A stretch of 64,000 nucleotides of DNA from Bradyrhizobium erythrophlei (GCF_900129425.1 NZ_LT670817.1:3720001-3784000); one strand, 5' to 3'. Positions 43,890-54,866 are shown, counted from the first letter of the stretch. Numbers and translations are program-made. Notes: generated from the sequence alone by a model not told the origin.

Positions 43890-45185
43890 ATGAGTTCCAA
43901 CCGTCGGAATATGCCGTCTAACATGATCAGCTTCCTCCGGGATCACCTCTTCACCATGCCCGTGCTTGCGAAGTTCGCGGTGGGGATGGTGATGCTTGTC
44001 ATCATCCCTCGGTTTTCCCGCCGAGTGCATGTTCCTGTACCTGTAGGTTTGCTGCTTAGCGGCGTTATAGTCGGGCCGTATGTTCTGGACATCTTTGGCA
44101 CGGTCCGACCGATCGCAGACTTCTTGGCGGAATTGGGCAAACTGCTGTTGATGTTTTTTGCGGGCCTGGAAATCAATCTTGAGCTGTTTCGGCGCGCCCG
44201 AAACCGCTCGATTGCTCTCGGCATCGCCACGACCGCATTTCCTCAGGTGCTCGGCACCATCGTTGGGCTCTCATTCGGCTACGCTGCGATTCCGGCGATC
44301 GTGATCGGGTCGCTGCTGGCTTCGCATACCCTGCTAGGGTTAAGTATAGTCAATCGGCTCGGCCTGGGCAGCCTGGAGCCGGTGACAGTAGCGGTTGGTG
44401 CCACGGTGATGTCCGACACTCTGTCGCTCGTGGTGTTCGCTATTTGCGTCTCGATTTACACCACCGGCTTTTCTCCGTCTGGTCTGGTGCTCCTGCTGGC
44501 CGAGATCGCTGGCTATATCGGCCTGGTTCTGTTCGGCCTAAGCCGCCTCGGCGCCTATGTGCTCAAGCGGGTCGAGGATGAGGAGGACGCTTACTTCGTT
44601 CTCATGCTAAGCATCATGGCAATCGCGGGCGTGCTTGCGGATGCGATCCAGCTGCCGGGCATCGTGGGCGCTTTCCTTGCGGGACTAGCCATCAACGCCT
44701 CGGCACAGAACGCGCCGGCTAGCGTCAAGCTTGAGTTTCTGAGTAAGTCGCTGTTCATTCCGATCTTCTTTGTCGTTACCGGATTCCTGATCAACCCGAT
44801 CACCTTTGTTCACGGGATTTTCGACAACTTCTTGCTCGTTGCCAGCATCATCGGTGCACTGCTCGTCGGCAAGTGGATAGCCGCCTGGCTGGTGGGTCGC
44901 GCATTTGGCTACAACCGGAATGAACAGCTCACGATTTGGTCGCTCACGCTGCCGCAAGTTGCCGCCACGCTCGCCGCGACGCTGGTCGCGCATGACACGC
45001 TCGGCGCGGCCGGTCAACGGTTGCTCGACGATCGAATGCTCAATGTCGTGCTTGTGCTTGTGTTTGCAACATCAGTCCTTGGTCCGGTGTTGACTGAGCG
45101 GTTTGCGGCTCGTCTGACGACCAGCACCCCCAGAGCTGAACCCAATCGTTCGATCGGGTCTGCACCAAATGTAACCGCCGGCTAG
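43890..45185 (+). CDS. CPA2-family cation:proton antiporter
   Basis: A 431-aa inner-membrane protein with about twelve hydrophobic helices, typical of the Na+(K+)/H+ antiporter CPA2 family: VGLLLSGVIVGPYVL near the N-terminus, FFAGLEINLE, and the core segment LPGIVGAFLAGLAINAS. It has no C-terminal TrkA-N or USP domain. It sits between the two sulfatase genes, so it may help in ion or pH homeostasis or even in export of the sulfatase products, but this is inference from position. Several possible ATG starts exist in the first 12 codons; none has a strong ribosome-binding site. Confidence 0.9.
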   Translation: MSSNRRNMPSNMISFLRDHLFTMPVLAKFAVGMVMLVIIPRFSRRVHVPVPVGLLLSGVIVGPYVLDIFGTVRPIADFLAELGKLLLMFFAGLEINLELFRRARNRSIALGIATTAFPQVLGTIVGLSFGYAAIPAIVIGSLLASHTLLGLSIVNRLGLGSLEPVTVAVGATVMSDTLSLVVFAICVSIYTTGFSPSGLVLLLAEIAGYIGLVLFGLSRLGAYVLKRVEDEEDAYFVLMLSIMAIAGVLADAIQLPGIVGAFLAGLAINASAQNAPASVKLEFLSKSLFIPIFFVVTGFLINPITFVHGIFDNFLLVASIIGALLVGKWIAAWLVGRAFGYNRNEQLTIWSLTLPQVAATLAATLVAHDTLGAAGQRLLDDRMLNVVLVLVFATSVLGPVLTERFAARLTTSTPRAEPNRSIGSAPNVTAG

Positions 45186-45361
45186 TTTGATCGCGCATTC
45201 TTGCGCGTCTTGCGCCGGAAGAACATAGCCGACGGGTGGCCGACCGCCTGTCAGCCGTGAAATGGCGAAACTGAAAAGTGCATTTGGAGCCGATTTCCCG
45301 GTAGCGGCTGGTTGGTCGCCTTGAACGGAGCCAACTGCATCAAAACAGAGAGGAGAATGCC

Positions 45362-47071
<1,710 letters not shown>

Positions 47072-47088
47072 TGGTCTGACCTAGTCAT

Positions 47089-47116
47089 GCGGGCAGCCCG
47101 CATGTCGGCTGCCCGC
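47089..47116 (+). terminator. perfect 10-bp hairpin after the second sulfatase gene
   Basis: GCGGGCAGCC, 8-base loop, GGCTGCCCGC, starting 17 bases after the stop codon. It is like the hairpin after the first sulfatase gene. No T-run. Confidence 0.55.
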
Positions 47117-47196
47117 TGTGAACCCCAGAGCGTCAATAAGAGGACGCAACCATTAAACTCACCCGCACACAAAATGCCTTCGCCGCCGCGCGGACA

Positions 47197-47301
47197 CGGA
47201 TCAAGGATCGATTCGAGAGTGAATCGCTAGGAGCGCTGGAGATCAAGGGTAAGGGCACCATTCCGGTCGTTGCCGTGCGGCGGGAAAAGCCTCGACCATG
47301 A
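47197..47301 (+). pseudogene. possible C-terminal scrap of a class III adenylate/guanylate cyclase
   Basis: Codons read RIKDRFESESLGALEIKGKG, then TIPVVAVRREKPRP and a stop. The G-x-L-E-(I/V)-K-G-K-G pattern occurs at the end of class III cyclase domains. There is no upstream cyclase sequence in this window, and the match is short, so this is tentative. The rest of the 47.07-47.46 kb gap shows nothing else. Confidence 0.3.
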
Positions 47302-47455
47302 TGACAGGCGAAAACGCCGATTAATCAATGTATCCATTTGTGACAAAGGATGCAGACCGACTACCGCCTTTGGCATGAAGCCGCCGATCCGGTCGCTATC
47401 GGGGCTAAACCGGGCATGGCTCGGACATCGTCAAACCGTCGAAAATGCCCCGGAT

Positions 47456-48550
47456 TCAGAGGTACATTTTATTAATGTCCACCGACGACTCGACACCCAA
47501 TTTGGCGAAGTTTTTCGCGAGCCAGTCGCCCGCACATTTTCGCCCCTGGTCGCGAAGAAAAATGAGAAAGTCCCAATCGGCGTTGTACTTGCTTGTCGAA
47601 CTGAGTGCACCCATGAATTCGTCGTCCGAGATGCTGTGGATCAGCACGTGTGGCAGCTCTTCGCCAACGATACGTTTTTCCCTGACAAGCCTGGTAACGA
47701 AGCTGACCGCCCGCATCTCCCGCATCAGGGAAGAATTGAAGCTGATCTCGTTGATGCGGTTCAAGATGTCGCCTGCCGCGCGCGGCACCTCCTTGCGGAA
47801 CAGCGGATTGATATGAACGATGACAATGTCGGTGCTCTTGCAGTTGTAAATTAACGGGAAAAGGGCGGGGTTACCCATATAGCCGCCGTCCCAATAGGCT
47901 TCGCCATCGATCTCAACCGCATGAAACATCGTGGGGAGACACGCCGACGCCATCACGGCGGATACGCCAATTTCCTTTCCGGCGAAGACCCTCATTTTGC
48001 CCGTACGCACATTTGTCGCAGAGAGAAACAGTTTTACCGGGCAGTCCGGTCGTTGCAGCACGTCAAAATCGATCGATTGCTCGACCACATCGCGCAGCGG
48101 GTTGTAGTCCGCCGGGTTGAACTGATATGGGGATAGCACGCGCGTCACGAAGCCCATCAGGGAGAAAACCGGCGACCAGTTCAATGTGTGATCGCCCAGC
48201 AACCGGTCGAAGGGGCTTGGCTGCAGGGGCCCCAAGCTTGCCGCATCGCTCACGCGCTTCCAATAGCCGGCGAGCGCCTCGCGAGCTCCATCGCGTCCGT
48301 CGACCGCAAGTCCATAGGCAAAAACCGCCGCATTCATCGCTCCGGCGCTCGTTGCGCTGAGACCCTCGAAGCCGAGATCTTTCTCTTCCAGGAGCCGGTC
48401 GAGCACGCCCCAGGTAAAGGCACCATGCGCTCCACCTCCCTGGAGCGCCAAGTTGATGGTTCTGACTTGGTTTGAGAATGCCGACCCCTGACCGAAGCCG
48501 CCAGACGCCTCCGGCTTTCGCGCCGGCCTCCGCCCCGAAGTCATTTTCAT
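47456..48550 (-). CDS. patatin-like phospholipase
   Basis: A 364-aa patatin-family acyl hydrolase. The oxyanion motif is NLALQGGGAHGAF at about residue 33, the nucleophile Ser lies in LSATSAGAMNAA, and the catalytic Asp in WDGGYMGNPAL (DGG). The nucleophile elbow reads A-T-S-A-G where the family usually has G-T-S-A-G; the Ser itself is kept, so activity is likely but altered geometry is possible. There is no signal peptide. Start is set at 48550 (MKMTSGRR) near the domain. It would act on membrane lipids or PHB-granule lipids. Confidence 0.88.
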   Translation of the reverse strand: MKMTSGRRPARKPEASGGFGQGSAFSNQVRTINLALQGGGAHGAFTWGVLDRLLEEKDLGFEGLSATSAGAMNAAVFAYGLAVDGRDGAREALAGYWKRVSDAASLGPLQPSPFDRLLGDHTLNWSPVFSLMGFVTRVLSPYQFNPADYNPLRDVVEQSIDFDVLQRPDCPVKLFLSATNVRTGKMRVFAGKEIGVSAVMASACLPTMFHAVEIDGEAYWDGGYMGNPALFPLIYNCKSTDIVIVHINPLFRKEVPRAAGDILNRINEISFNSSLMREMRAVSFVTRLVREKRIVGEELPHVLIHSISDDEFMGALSSTSKYNADWDFLIFLRDQGRKCAGDWLAKNFAKLGVESSVDINKMYL

Positions 48551-48799
48551 GGCCGACTCCCAACCCGTTCGCCGCATGCGCAAAGCATTCGATGACAACA
48601 ATCGGATCAGTCGGAGGTAAAGGAAGTAATTCTATCCACGTCAATTCCGTGGGCATGTATAACACAACAGGGCCAGGGCTACATGCACGTATTTCCACCT
48701 ACCCGGGCACGTGTTGTCAGTGATGGTGCGACGCCGTTCGTCTTTCTAGTATCAATTGCCTGAACCACGGGAGCAACGACCAGCCAAGGGAGAACGACC

Positions 48800-49039
48800 A
48801 TGAAACTTACGACGATAGCACTAGCTTCTGCTTTCGCGCTCTCAAGTACGTTCGCACTTGCATACACAAATCATCATAGGACGCACCACCACCGCTACCA
48901 CGGCTACCACGGTACGGTCGGCATGAGTTCCGCCCCGACGTATAGGGGTTCGACGAACTACGGTGGGTATGGTGCAGGCAACCCGAATAACAGAGGCGGC
49001 TTGGTTGGCGGCGGCGACTCCGGTACCTACAGGCCCTAA
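48800..49039 (+). CDS. small secreted His/Gly/Tyr-rich protein (79 aa)
   Basis: A signal peptide (MKLTTIALASAFALSSTFAL, cut near ALA-YTN) precedes a mature part rich in His, Gly, Tyr and Asn (HHRTHHHRYHGYHG), so metal binding is possible. AGGGAGAA lies six bases before the ATG. The signal part closely resembles that of the protein at 51139, so the two are probably paralogues with diverged mature parts. No known function. Confidence 0.7.
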   Translation: MKLTTIALASAFALSSTFALAYTNHHRTHHHRYHGYHGTVGMSSAPTYRGSTNYGGYGAGNPNNRGGLVGGGDSGTYRP

Positions 49040-49173
49040 GAGTAAGCGCCGCATTTCTGCGGGGCTTGAAGTAGCGCGGCGCCTTACGGTCCAGATTAAC
49101 ACCGCGCGGACCGATCCCGTGAGACCGGCGTTAAGTATTCACTCTTCACTCTTCAAATCATACGGAGGCGTAA

Positions 49174-49407
49174 ATGAGTAAGCTTGAACGTTTTTCAGCA
49201 GCACTGATCGCCGTGGCCATGTTCGCTACTCCGGCCATGGCGCGCCAGCACCATGCGAAGTCGTGGCACGACAAAAACGGCGCAAACATCCAAGCCTCCC
49301 AGGTCGTTAACGTTGGCGGGAAGCACTGCATCCGGGCTCCAGACGTAGGCGCATTTGCCTCAGCTCCGTATGCGCAACCTCCGTGCGAACCGGCATACCG
49401 GTACTGA
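49174..49407 (+). CDS. small secreted protein (77 aa)
   Basis: A signal peptide (MSKLERFSAALIAVAMFATP, ending AMA) precedes a 53-residue mature part, RQHHAKSWHDKNG ... GGKHCIRAPDVGAF ... PPCEPAYRY, with two Cys. CGGAGGCG lies just before the ATG. I do not recognise a family; similar short exported proteins are frequent in Bradyrhizobium. Confidence 0.7.
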   Translation: MSKLERFSAALIAVAMFATPAMARQHHAKSWHDKNGANIQASQVVNVGGKHCIRAPDVGAFASAPYAQPPCEPAYRY

Positions 49408-49563
49408 TACATCGCAGTTCGGCGCCATCTGCTATTCGAAGCGCCGCGAGGTAGCGGACTCGGATCAGTATTGGCATGCCCCTGCGTGGCGGTGCGACGG
49501 ACCTCAATGAGACGGGCGGGACTAACGTTCCTCGCTTCGCCGCCCGATCTCGTCGCTCCACTG

Positions 49564-50679
49564 CTATTTCGTAACCATCCGGGTCGTGGCGGGTGGAGGC
49601 GCTGCCGCGGGTGAGATGGCAAATGTCAGCCACGTGTTCCAGCCGGTGGGCCGATCCGAGCCGCCAAATTCTGCGTAGGCCTTGAGATTGATGTAACCCT
49701 GAAGGTCTTTGCTGAGCGGGATGACATAGCCAAACTGCGGCCCGATGCCGAACACCTGCGATTGGAAGCAACCGACGTGATCGCCTGAGCCGCTGTCGCA
49801 GCCGATGTCTTTGTACGCGTAGCCTACCAGACCCACCTGAATCTGTTTGGTCAGGAATTGTGATGCGCCCCAATCGAAGTGCAGGTCGACGCCACTCTGA
49901 TACTGTGTTGCGGTATTGATGAAATTATAGGTAAACCCAAGTACACCCGAGAACTCGTGACCGGTCGCCGGATTGAAATAAGTGTAGCCGCCGCCGGCGT
50001 CGATCGCGCCGTGTCCGATGCCTATATTCGACAGGCGCGTGGATTGGTAGGCGCCAACAGGTATGTCGCCGGTGATATAGGTCATGTAGTTGTTAACGCC
50101 GGCATTCCAACGCAAAGCAAATTGCGGGATCAGATCGCCAAAACCCCACGTCGTATCGTTGATGCTGTCGGATCGCATGAACGGGATGCTACCGCCGCGT
50201 GGTCCGGTTATGCTCCCGGCCAATTGGCCTGCCAAAGTGGTGCTGACGACACCGTAGGCACCTATAAGGGACGCGGACGCCTGGCCTCCGAGTACCGGCG
50301 TTGCAAAGACATAGCTCGGAATGACAAAGCCGAGATCTCCGGTGGCATTCACGGTTGCATTCAGACGCGCCGTCGCCGTCAGATTGGCTGGGATCTGTCC
50401 AATTTGAAATTCTCTAGCCAAGGCAACGTTGCCACCTGCCTGGACCGAGGTATGATAGTAGATGTTGGCCAGCGACCAACCCGGCTGCTGAGGTGTCGCC
50501 GCAAGGCTTCCAAAGAAACCGGGGACCCAGAAACTCACGCCGCTTTCGTCGGCCGACGCACACTGGGAAAAGAGAACCATCGCCAACAATAACGGGCTTG
50601 CTGCAAGGCAGTGTCTGCGTCGATGACCTGAGATTGGCCGCCCGCTTTTCGCGGCGGCGAGTGCAGTTCTCGCTGTCAT
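49564..50679 (-). CDS. outer-membrane beta-barrel protein, 'MetA-pathway of phenol degradation' (SphA) family
   Basis: A 371-aa exported protein. The N-terminus has a basic region and signal peptide (LLLAMVLFSQCASA), then the family-typical GVSFWVPGFFGSLAATPQQPGW, alternating beta strands with many aromatic ends, and a C-terminal GWNTWLTFAISP. This family (COG4313) is predicted to form porin-like barrels for hydrophobic compounds. Its true substrate is unknown, and no aromatic degradation genes are nearby. There are several possible starts before the signal peptide. Confidence 0.85.
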   Translation of the reverse strand: MTARTALAAAKSGRPISGHRRRHCLAASPLLLAMVLFSQCASADESGVSFWVPGFFGSLAATPQQPGWSLANIYYHTSVQAGGNVALAREFQIGQIPANLTATARLNATVNATGDLGFVIPSYVFATPVLGGQASASLIGAYGVVSTTLAGQLAGSITGPRGGSIPFMRSDSINDTTWGFGDLIPQFALRWNAGVNNYMTYITGDIPVGAYQSTRLSNIGIGHGAIDAGGGYTYFNPATGHEFSGVLGFTYNFINTATQYQSGVDLHFDWGASQFLTKQIQVGLVGYAYKDIGCDSGSGDHVGCFQSQVFGIGPQFGYVIPLSKDLQGYINLKAYAEFGGSDRPTGWNTWLTFAISPAAAPPPATTRMVTK

Positions 50680-51138
50680 ATTGCGCCCCGTAAGTGTGTC
50701 GCCTCCTGATGCACTTCGGTGAGATCGTACCCCCCGAGCCGCCGGGGCTCACCATGTAAATTCACCAAAGGTTCAATTGCCGCAAAGAAGATGAATACTG
50801 CGACCAAAGAGCCACAGTCGCTACAGCAGGGGATATGGGGGTCTGGGAACGTCCGCTCCGGCGTCCGTAGGTGATTAGGCACCGTCGGCAGGAGGTTGTG
50901 ATAGCAGGCGCAGCGCCGAGTTCGGATGAGTGTCACGGCGGCTAATTGGTGGGTCCGGGATAACCAAGAGCAAAGTCGCCAGACCATGAGCGCGCGATCG
51001 CCGTTTGCAACCCCCACAACGTCGTGCGGTCAACTCCCCCTGGAAGCGGTATGGTACCATCGGCCACCTCAGTAGCTGACAAAGATTTTATTGGTGACGG
51101 CGCGGTTGTCTCTTATCTAAACAACAAAGGAGACAACC
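50680..51138. other. 460-base stretch with no supported gene
   Basis: It separates the divergent barrel-protein gene and the small secreted-protein gene at 51139. Short frames here have no ribosome-binding site and Arg/Cys-rich content. Nothing else seen. Confidence 0.5.
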
Positions 51139-51381
51139 ATGAAATTTACGGCAATAGCACTCGTCTCTGCGTTCGCGCTCTCCGGCACCTGCGCATTTGC
51201 CCACACAGTTCGTCAGGACTCGAACGTCACCATGTATAGGGATGCTGCGCCGTCAGTCGTCTCGCATTCTAAATATGGCAATCCGAACGGCAATTTCAGC
51301 GAGTATGGGAACCGCGATGTGTGGGGCCACTGGGGCGCCTACTATGGGCCCATGATTCCCGCAGGCGCCGGCGGTAGGTGA
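51139..51381 (+). CDS. small secreted protein (80 aa), paralogue of the one at 48800
   Basis: Signal peptide MKFTAIALVSAFALSGTCAF, cut near AFA-HTV, then a Gly/Tyr/Trp-rich mature part (YGNPNGNFSEYGNRDVWGHW). AAGGAGA lies six bases before the ATG. The signal peptide differs from that at 48800 at only a few positions, but the mature parts share only composition. Function unknown. Confidence 0.7.
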   Translation: MKFTAIALVSAFALSGTCAFAHTVRQDSNVTMYRDAAPSVVSHSKYGNPNGNFSEYGNRDVWGHWGAYYGPMIPAGAGGR

Positions 51382-51675
51382 GAGCGCTCATGCGTGCGAG
51401 ACAATAGCCGCCGCCGAACGCACCTGCACCACCAAGCACGGCACGACCGCGAAGAAACGCTCCTCGCGACCACCGACGGGGTGCTCGAATGAAGCGGTCG
51501 ACGTCCGTTGTTGGCACACGTTGTTTTGGATTTAAGGGCTGTACTCTCAATGGAGGCTGCCCCGTCACGGCATTCCGCCTGCGTTTTTGCGTTGTGATGA
51601 TAAAGTCCGGAATGTTCATCGTTTAACGCTCCCGTCCGGCAAGATCAGAAACACCGGCTTTCCCAGCTTCCGCGC

Positions 51676-51723
51676 GAAGCGACCGTCGTCATCGGCGCGG
51701 GCGCCGCGGGCCTCATCGCGATA
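51676..51723 (+). pseudogene. FAD-binding Rossmann scrap
   Basis: Codons read EATVVIGAGAAGLIAI, the beginning of an FAD/NAD-binding oxidoreductase (GxGxxG). The frame is not continued by enzyme sequence; a different gene scrap follows directly. Confidence 0.5.
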
Positions 51724-51725
51724 TC

Positions 51726-51838
51726 GACCAACCTTTGGCCTACAAGACCTACGGCAAGCTGAATGCTGCCAAGGACGATGTGATCGTTTATCCCTGCTGA
51801 TATTCCGGCACGCACGCGGAAAACGAATGGCTGATCGG
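51726..51838 (+). pseudogene. scrap of a MetX-like (homoserine O-acetyltransferase family) gene with an in-frame stop
   Basis: Codons read PLAYKTYGKLNAAKDDVIVY, PC, stop, YSGTHAENEWLIG. In MetX-like alpha/beta-hydrolases this part reads AYxTYGxLNxxxDNxIxxPTWYSGTHxDNEWLIG. The conserved Trp codon TGG has become TGA at 51798. Both flanks are lost, so it is a remnant. Confidence 0.7.
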
Positions 51839-51979
51839 TTCCCCGCCTTTGTGCGCAGTTTCTGAACTGGAGCAGCCGCGGACGCGTCAACGTCCAGCGA
51901 GGAGCGGGTTTCGAATTCAAGCGGCACGGTCGTCTCGTTCTTCACCGGGGCCGGGCAAATAGCCGCCTTGCGCAGACAC

Positions 51980-52443
51980 GGCTTTGCGATCTCGCGGCGT
52001 GAGTTGCCCGAGGTTTGCCGCTTATTTTCCTTGCCCTCCAGACAGAGGGCGCAGGGAATACCGGGTGCACGCTGCACCCGCGGTCTCGCGTGCAAAGGGA
52101 GAAGAGAAAACGCACACGAGCATACAGGTCAGCGGAGGCAATCCGGCATTCCCTGCGCAATGGTTTTACGGCTTATAACGCGCTCTCCCCGGCGATCGGG
52201 CTTTTTTGTCACCGTCGCCGGCGGTGTCTTAACCGCCGACTTGACGCCAGCATCGAGACGTCAGGACCACACGACTTTGCCGTCCGCGTTGGCAACGCCC
52301 GTCAAGCGCGCCGTCGCGTCCACCGCACCCCGCTCCGCGTTCGTGACGTTGCGCAACGCCCCTCTGTGTGGGGCGGGATGCAAATCATATAGCGCGATTT
52401 TATTTTCGGAAAAACAGAAATATTTTTTCAGATAGGGCTGGAC
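51980..52443 (+). repeat. long dispersed repeat, copy B
   Basis: Plus-strand copy of the element at 20880-21330. Blocks include GCGATCTCGCGGCG, GCCCGAGGTTTGC, AGAGGGCGCAGGGAATAC, CTCCCCGGCGATCGGGCTTT, CGAGACGTCAGGACCACAC and a T-rich end with AAATATTTTTTCAG. It contains about 60 bases (near 52090-52140) with no clear match in copy A. No gene supported inside it. Confidence 0.8.
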
Positions 52444-52552
52444 AGGCGGTTAGCGGGGGGTGTCAGGTGATTTGCCCGCCGGGCGCGGTTTGACGCCATT
52501 CGTGGGCCGTCGGTGCGTTGGGGCTCGCCATGGTGCAGGATGGGCCGGGGGG

Positions 52553-52627
52553 TTCGGCAAGCTCATCGACAGCGAGAGCGACAAGTGGGGCAGGATCATT
52601 CGCGAGGCCGGAATCAACAAGCCGTAA
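52553..52627 (+). pseudogene. C-terminal scrap of a TctC/Bug-type solute-binding protein
   Basis: Codons read FGKLIDSESDKWGRIIREAG, INKP and a stop. This is the usual end of tripartite tricarboxylate (Bug) receptors (F-x-x-x-I-x-x-E-x-x-K-W-x-x-x-I-(R/K)-x-A-(G/N)-I). The rest of the gene is absent. Confidence 0.65.
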
Positions 52628-52658
52628 GCCGTCATTGTCGACGCGTGAGGCCGCGGGC

Positions 52659-53564
52659 ATGTTCGACCTGACCTTCCTCGGGACGTCGGCCAGCGTTCCC
52701 TCGGCCGAACGCAACCACCCGGGCCTTCTGGTGGAGGCGGGCGGCGACCGCATCCTGGTGGATTGCGGGGAGGGCACCCAGCGACAGTTGCTGCGGAGCG
52801 GGGCCGGTTTCCGCAGGCTTGATCGGCTGCTGCTGACGCACGGCCATTTCGACCACGTGCTCGGCATTCCCGGACTGCTTTCGACCCTGCGCTTGCAGCA
52901 GAGCGCCGACGTCATGCGGATTCATGGCGGTCCCGATACCCTCGACGTCGTGGCCCGGATGCTCGCGGGCCTGTGGGACCAGGGCAGGGCGCCGATAGCG
53001 CTCGAACTGCTGCCGCTGGCGGAAGGACGGGTGATCGACACCGGCGAATTCACCATCGACTGTTTTCCGGTTCGCCACCGCGACACCGACAGCTTTGGAT
53101 TCTGCTTCGAAAGCCAGGCACGCCGGCATCTCAGCTCCGATCGCCTTTCAGCCCTCGGTATCCCGGACGGTCCGATCCGCAAGGGGTTGGCCGAGGGAAG
53201 GCCGGTGACACTGGAGGACGGCCGGACGATCGACTCGGAGGACGTTTTGGGACCACCTTCCGGGGGCAAAAAGCTCGTGGTCATTGGCGACACCGAAACC
53301 ACGGAAGGGTTGTCCGATCACGTAGGGGATGCCGACCTGTTGGTGATCGAGGCGACTTTTCTCGATCGCGATTCCGCCATGGCGCTCGACTACGGCCATC
53401 TGACTGCGGCGAAAGCGGCCGACCTGGCGGCCAGAAGCAACGTCAGGCAACTGGTTCTCACGCACGTTTCCGGCCGGTATCCGGAAGAGGAGATACTGGC
53501 GGAGGCGAGGAAGTCATTCGCGAACAGCCGGGTTGCCGCTGACTTCGATCGCATCGTGGTCTGA
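52659..53564 (+). CDS. MBL-fold metallo-hydrolase, RNase Z-like
   Basis: A 301-aa metallo-beta-lactamase-fold protein resembling ribonuclease Z. It starts MFDLTFLGTSASVPSAERNH, has ILVDCGEGTQRQL, the metal motif LLLTHGHFDHVLGIPGLLST (HxHxDH without the first spacing change: H-G-H-F-D-H), VVIGDTETTE and LVLTHVSGRY. RNase Z trims the 3' ends of tRNA precursors; in bacteria where all tRNA genes encode CCA, it is less important, so a different nuclease or hydrolase role is possible. The start at 52659 matches the family start; upstream in-frame codons belong to the TctC scrap region. Confidence 0.88.
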   Translation: MFDLTFLGTSASVPSAERNHPGLLVEAGGDRILVDCGEGTQRQLLRSGAGFRRLDRLLLTHGHFDHVLGIPGLLSTLRLQQSADVMRIHGGPDTLDVVARMLAGLWDQGRAPIALELLPLAEGRVIDTGEFTIDCFPVRHRDTDSFGFCFESQARRHLSSDRLSALGIPDGPIRKGLAEGRPVTLEDGRTIDSEDVLGPPSGGKKLVVIGDTETTEGLSDHVGDADLLVIEATFLDRDSAMALDYGHLTAAKAADLAARSNVRQLVLTHVSGRYPEEEILAEARKSFANSRVAADFDRIVV

Positions 53565-53605
53565 GGCGCGTAGGGCCGTCTTGGCCTTTCCCGGGGAGGA
53601 GGACT

Positions 53606-53870
53606 ATGCCTTTGGCGCGCGCTTTTAGATCCGGAACGGCGGATCGCGATCCGCCGGGGCTGCATCTATCCGGGCGGCGTCATCAACCGGACAAGTTGCG
53701 GATCATTCCGGAAGCGGTCGCCTTCGCCAAGGCCTTCTTCGGCGCCGGCAAGCCGGTGGCAGCGATCTGTCATGGACTCTGGACGGTGATCGAGACGGGG
53801 TTTACTCACGGCCGACACATGACGTCACTGCCTCGCTGAAGACCGACATCGAGAACGCCGGCGCCGACTC
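53606..53870 (+). pseudogene. pfpI: frameshifted DJ-1/PfpI family gene
   Basis: One frame reads LHLSGRRHQPDKLRIIPEAV, AFAKAFFGAGKPVAAICHGL, WTVIETGFTHGRHMTS, the middle of a PfpI/YhbO-type protein including the nucleophile elbow AAICHG. The C-terminal part TASLKTDIENAGA continues in another frame near 53830, and the N-terminal part with GGVxNPD is distorted (GRRHQPD). So at least two frame changes are present, and the gene should be non-functional. Confidence 0.7.
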
Positions 53871-53930
53871 GGACTCTCAGGATGAGGCCGGTGCAAGCCT
53901 AATGGATCTCGCCGCTCGAACTCAAATCTA

Positions 53931-54833
53931 TCACGCCCTGGGTGTCGCGTGTCCGTCTCCAAGGCCGGCATTTTCCGCGGCGAGCTGGGCCAGGGCGGAC
54001 CAATCGCGATCGCCATGACCTTGCGCGATGGCGGTGAGGAAATGATCGTGAATTTGGCTCGCCAGCGGCAGCGGTACGGCAAGTGCCTCGGCGGCCGCCA
54101 GCGCCAGGCGGTTGTCCTTGAAGCCCAGCGTCATCTTGAAGCCGGCGGGCTCGAACTTCTGGTCGGCGATGATCCCGCCATAGGTCTTGTAGATCGGCGC
54201 AGCGAACAGACTGCTGGTCAGGATGTCGAGAAACTTGTGCGGATCGATGCCCGCCTTGCGCGTCAGCGCGACGGTCTCGCCCAGGCTCTCGATCACCACG
54301 GTGATCAGGAAGTTGCCGCTCAGTTTGACGAGATTTGCCGCCGAGGGCTTCTCGCCGAGCTCAAACGTCTTCTGCCCCATCGCGTCGAACAGCGGCTGGC
54401 ATCGCGCGACCGTCTTTGCAGGGCCGGCCGCGACGATGAACAGCTTGCCCGCGGCGGCAGCATCGGGTCTGCCGAACACGGGAGCGGCGATATACGCGCG
54501 GCCGGCTTTCCCGTGGGCCTGCGACAGGCGGTCGGACAGAGCGACGCTGATGGTGCTCATCGAGACGTGAACGGTGTTTTGGCCGAGCGAGGCCAGGATA
54601 TTGCCTTCGCCAAAGGTGACGCCTTCGACCGCGCCGTCGTCGGCAAGCATGGTGATGACAGCATCGCCACGGCAGGCGTCGCCCGGTCGATCGACGACCA
54701 CGGCGCCCTCGGCGGCCAGCTTCTCCGCCTTGTCACGGCTCCGATTATATACCTTGAGCCGATGGCCGGCCTTGAGCAGGCACCGCGCCATGCCGCTCCC
54801 CATATGACCAAGTCCGATAAATCCGACGTCCAT
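53931..54833 (-). CDS. NAD(P)-dependent beta-hydroxyacid dehydrogenase (3-hydroxyisobutyrate dehydrogenase family)
   Basis: A 300-aa protein with the N-terminal nucleotide-binding motif VGFIGLGHMGSGMARCLLKAG, the substrate segment YIAAPVFGRPDAA (normally DAPVSGG in HIBADH), and the catalytic Lys in SAANLVKLSGNFL. A negatively charged Asp is not seen after the first beta strand but VYNRSRDKA follows, with an Arg that suggests NADP(H). This fits glyoxylate/succinic-semialdehyde reductase-like members (GLYR) as well as HIBADH. No valine pathway genes are adjacent. Confidence 0.9.
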   Translation of the reverse strand: MDVGFIGLGHMGSGMARCLLKAGHRLKVYNRSRDKAEKLAAEGAVVVDRPGDACRGDAVITMLADDGAVEGVTFGEGNILASLGQNTVHVSMSTISVALSDRLSQAHGKAGRAYIAAPVFGRPDAAAAGKLFIVAAGPAKTVARCQPLFDAMGQKTFELGEKPSAANLVKLSGNFLITVVIESLGETVALTRKAGIDPHKFLDILTSSLFAAPIYKTYGGIIADQKFEPAGFKMTLGFKDNRLALAAAEALAVPLPLASQIHDHFLTAIAQGHGDRDWSALAQLAAENAGLGDGHATPRA

Positions 54834-54866
54834 GTGTGAACTCCCTTCGGGATCAGGTGCGATAGA

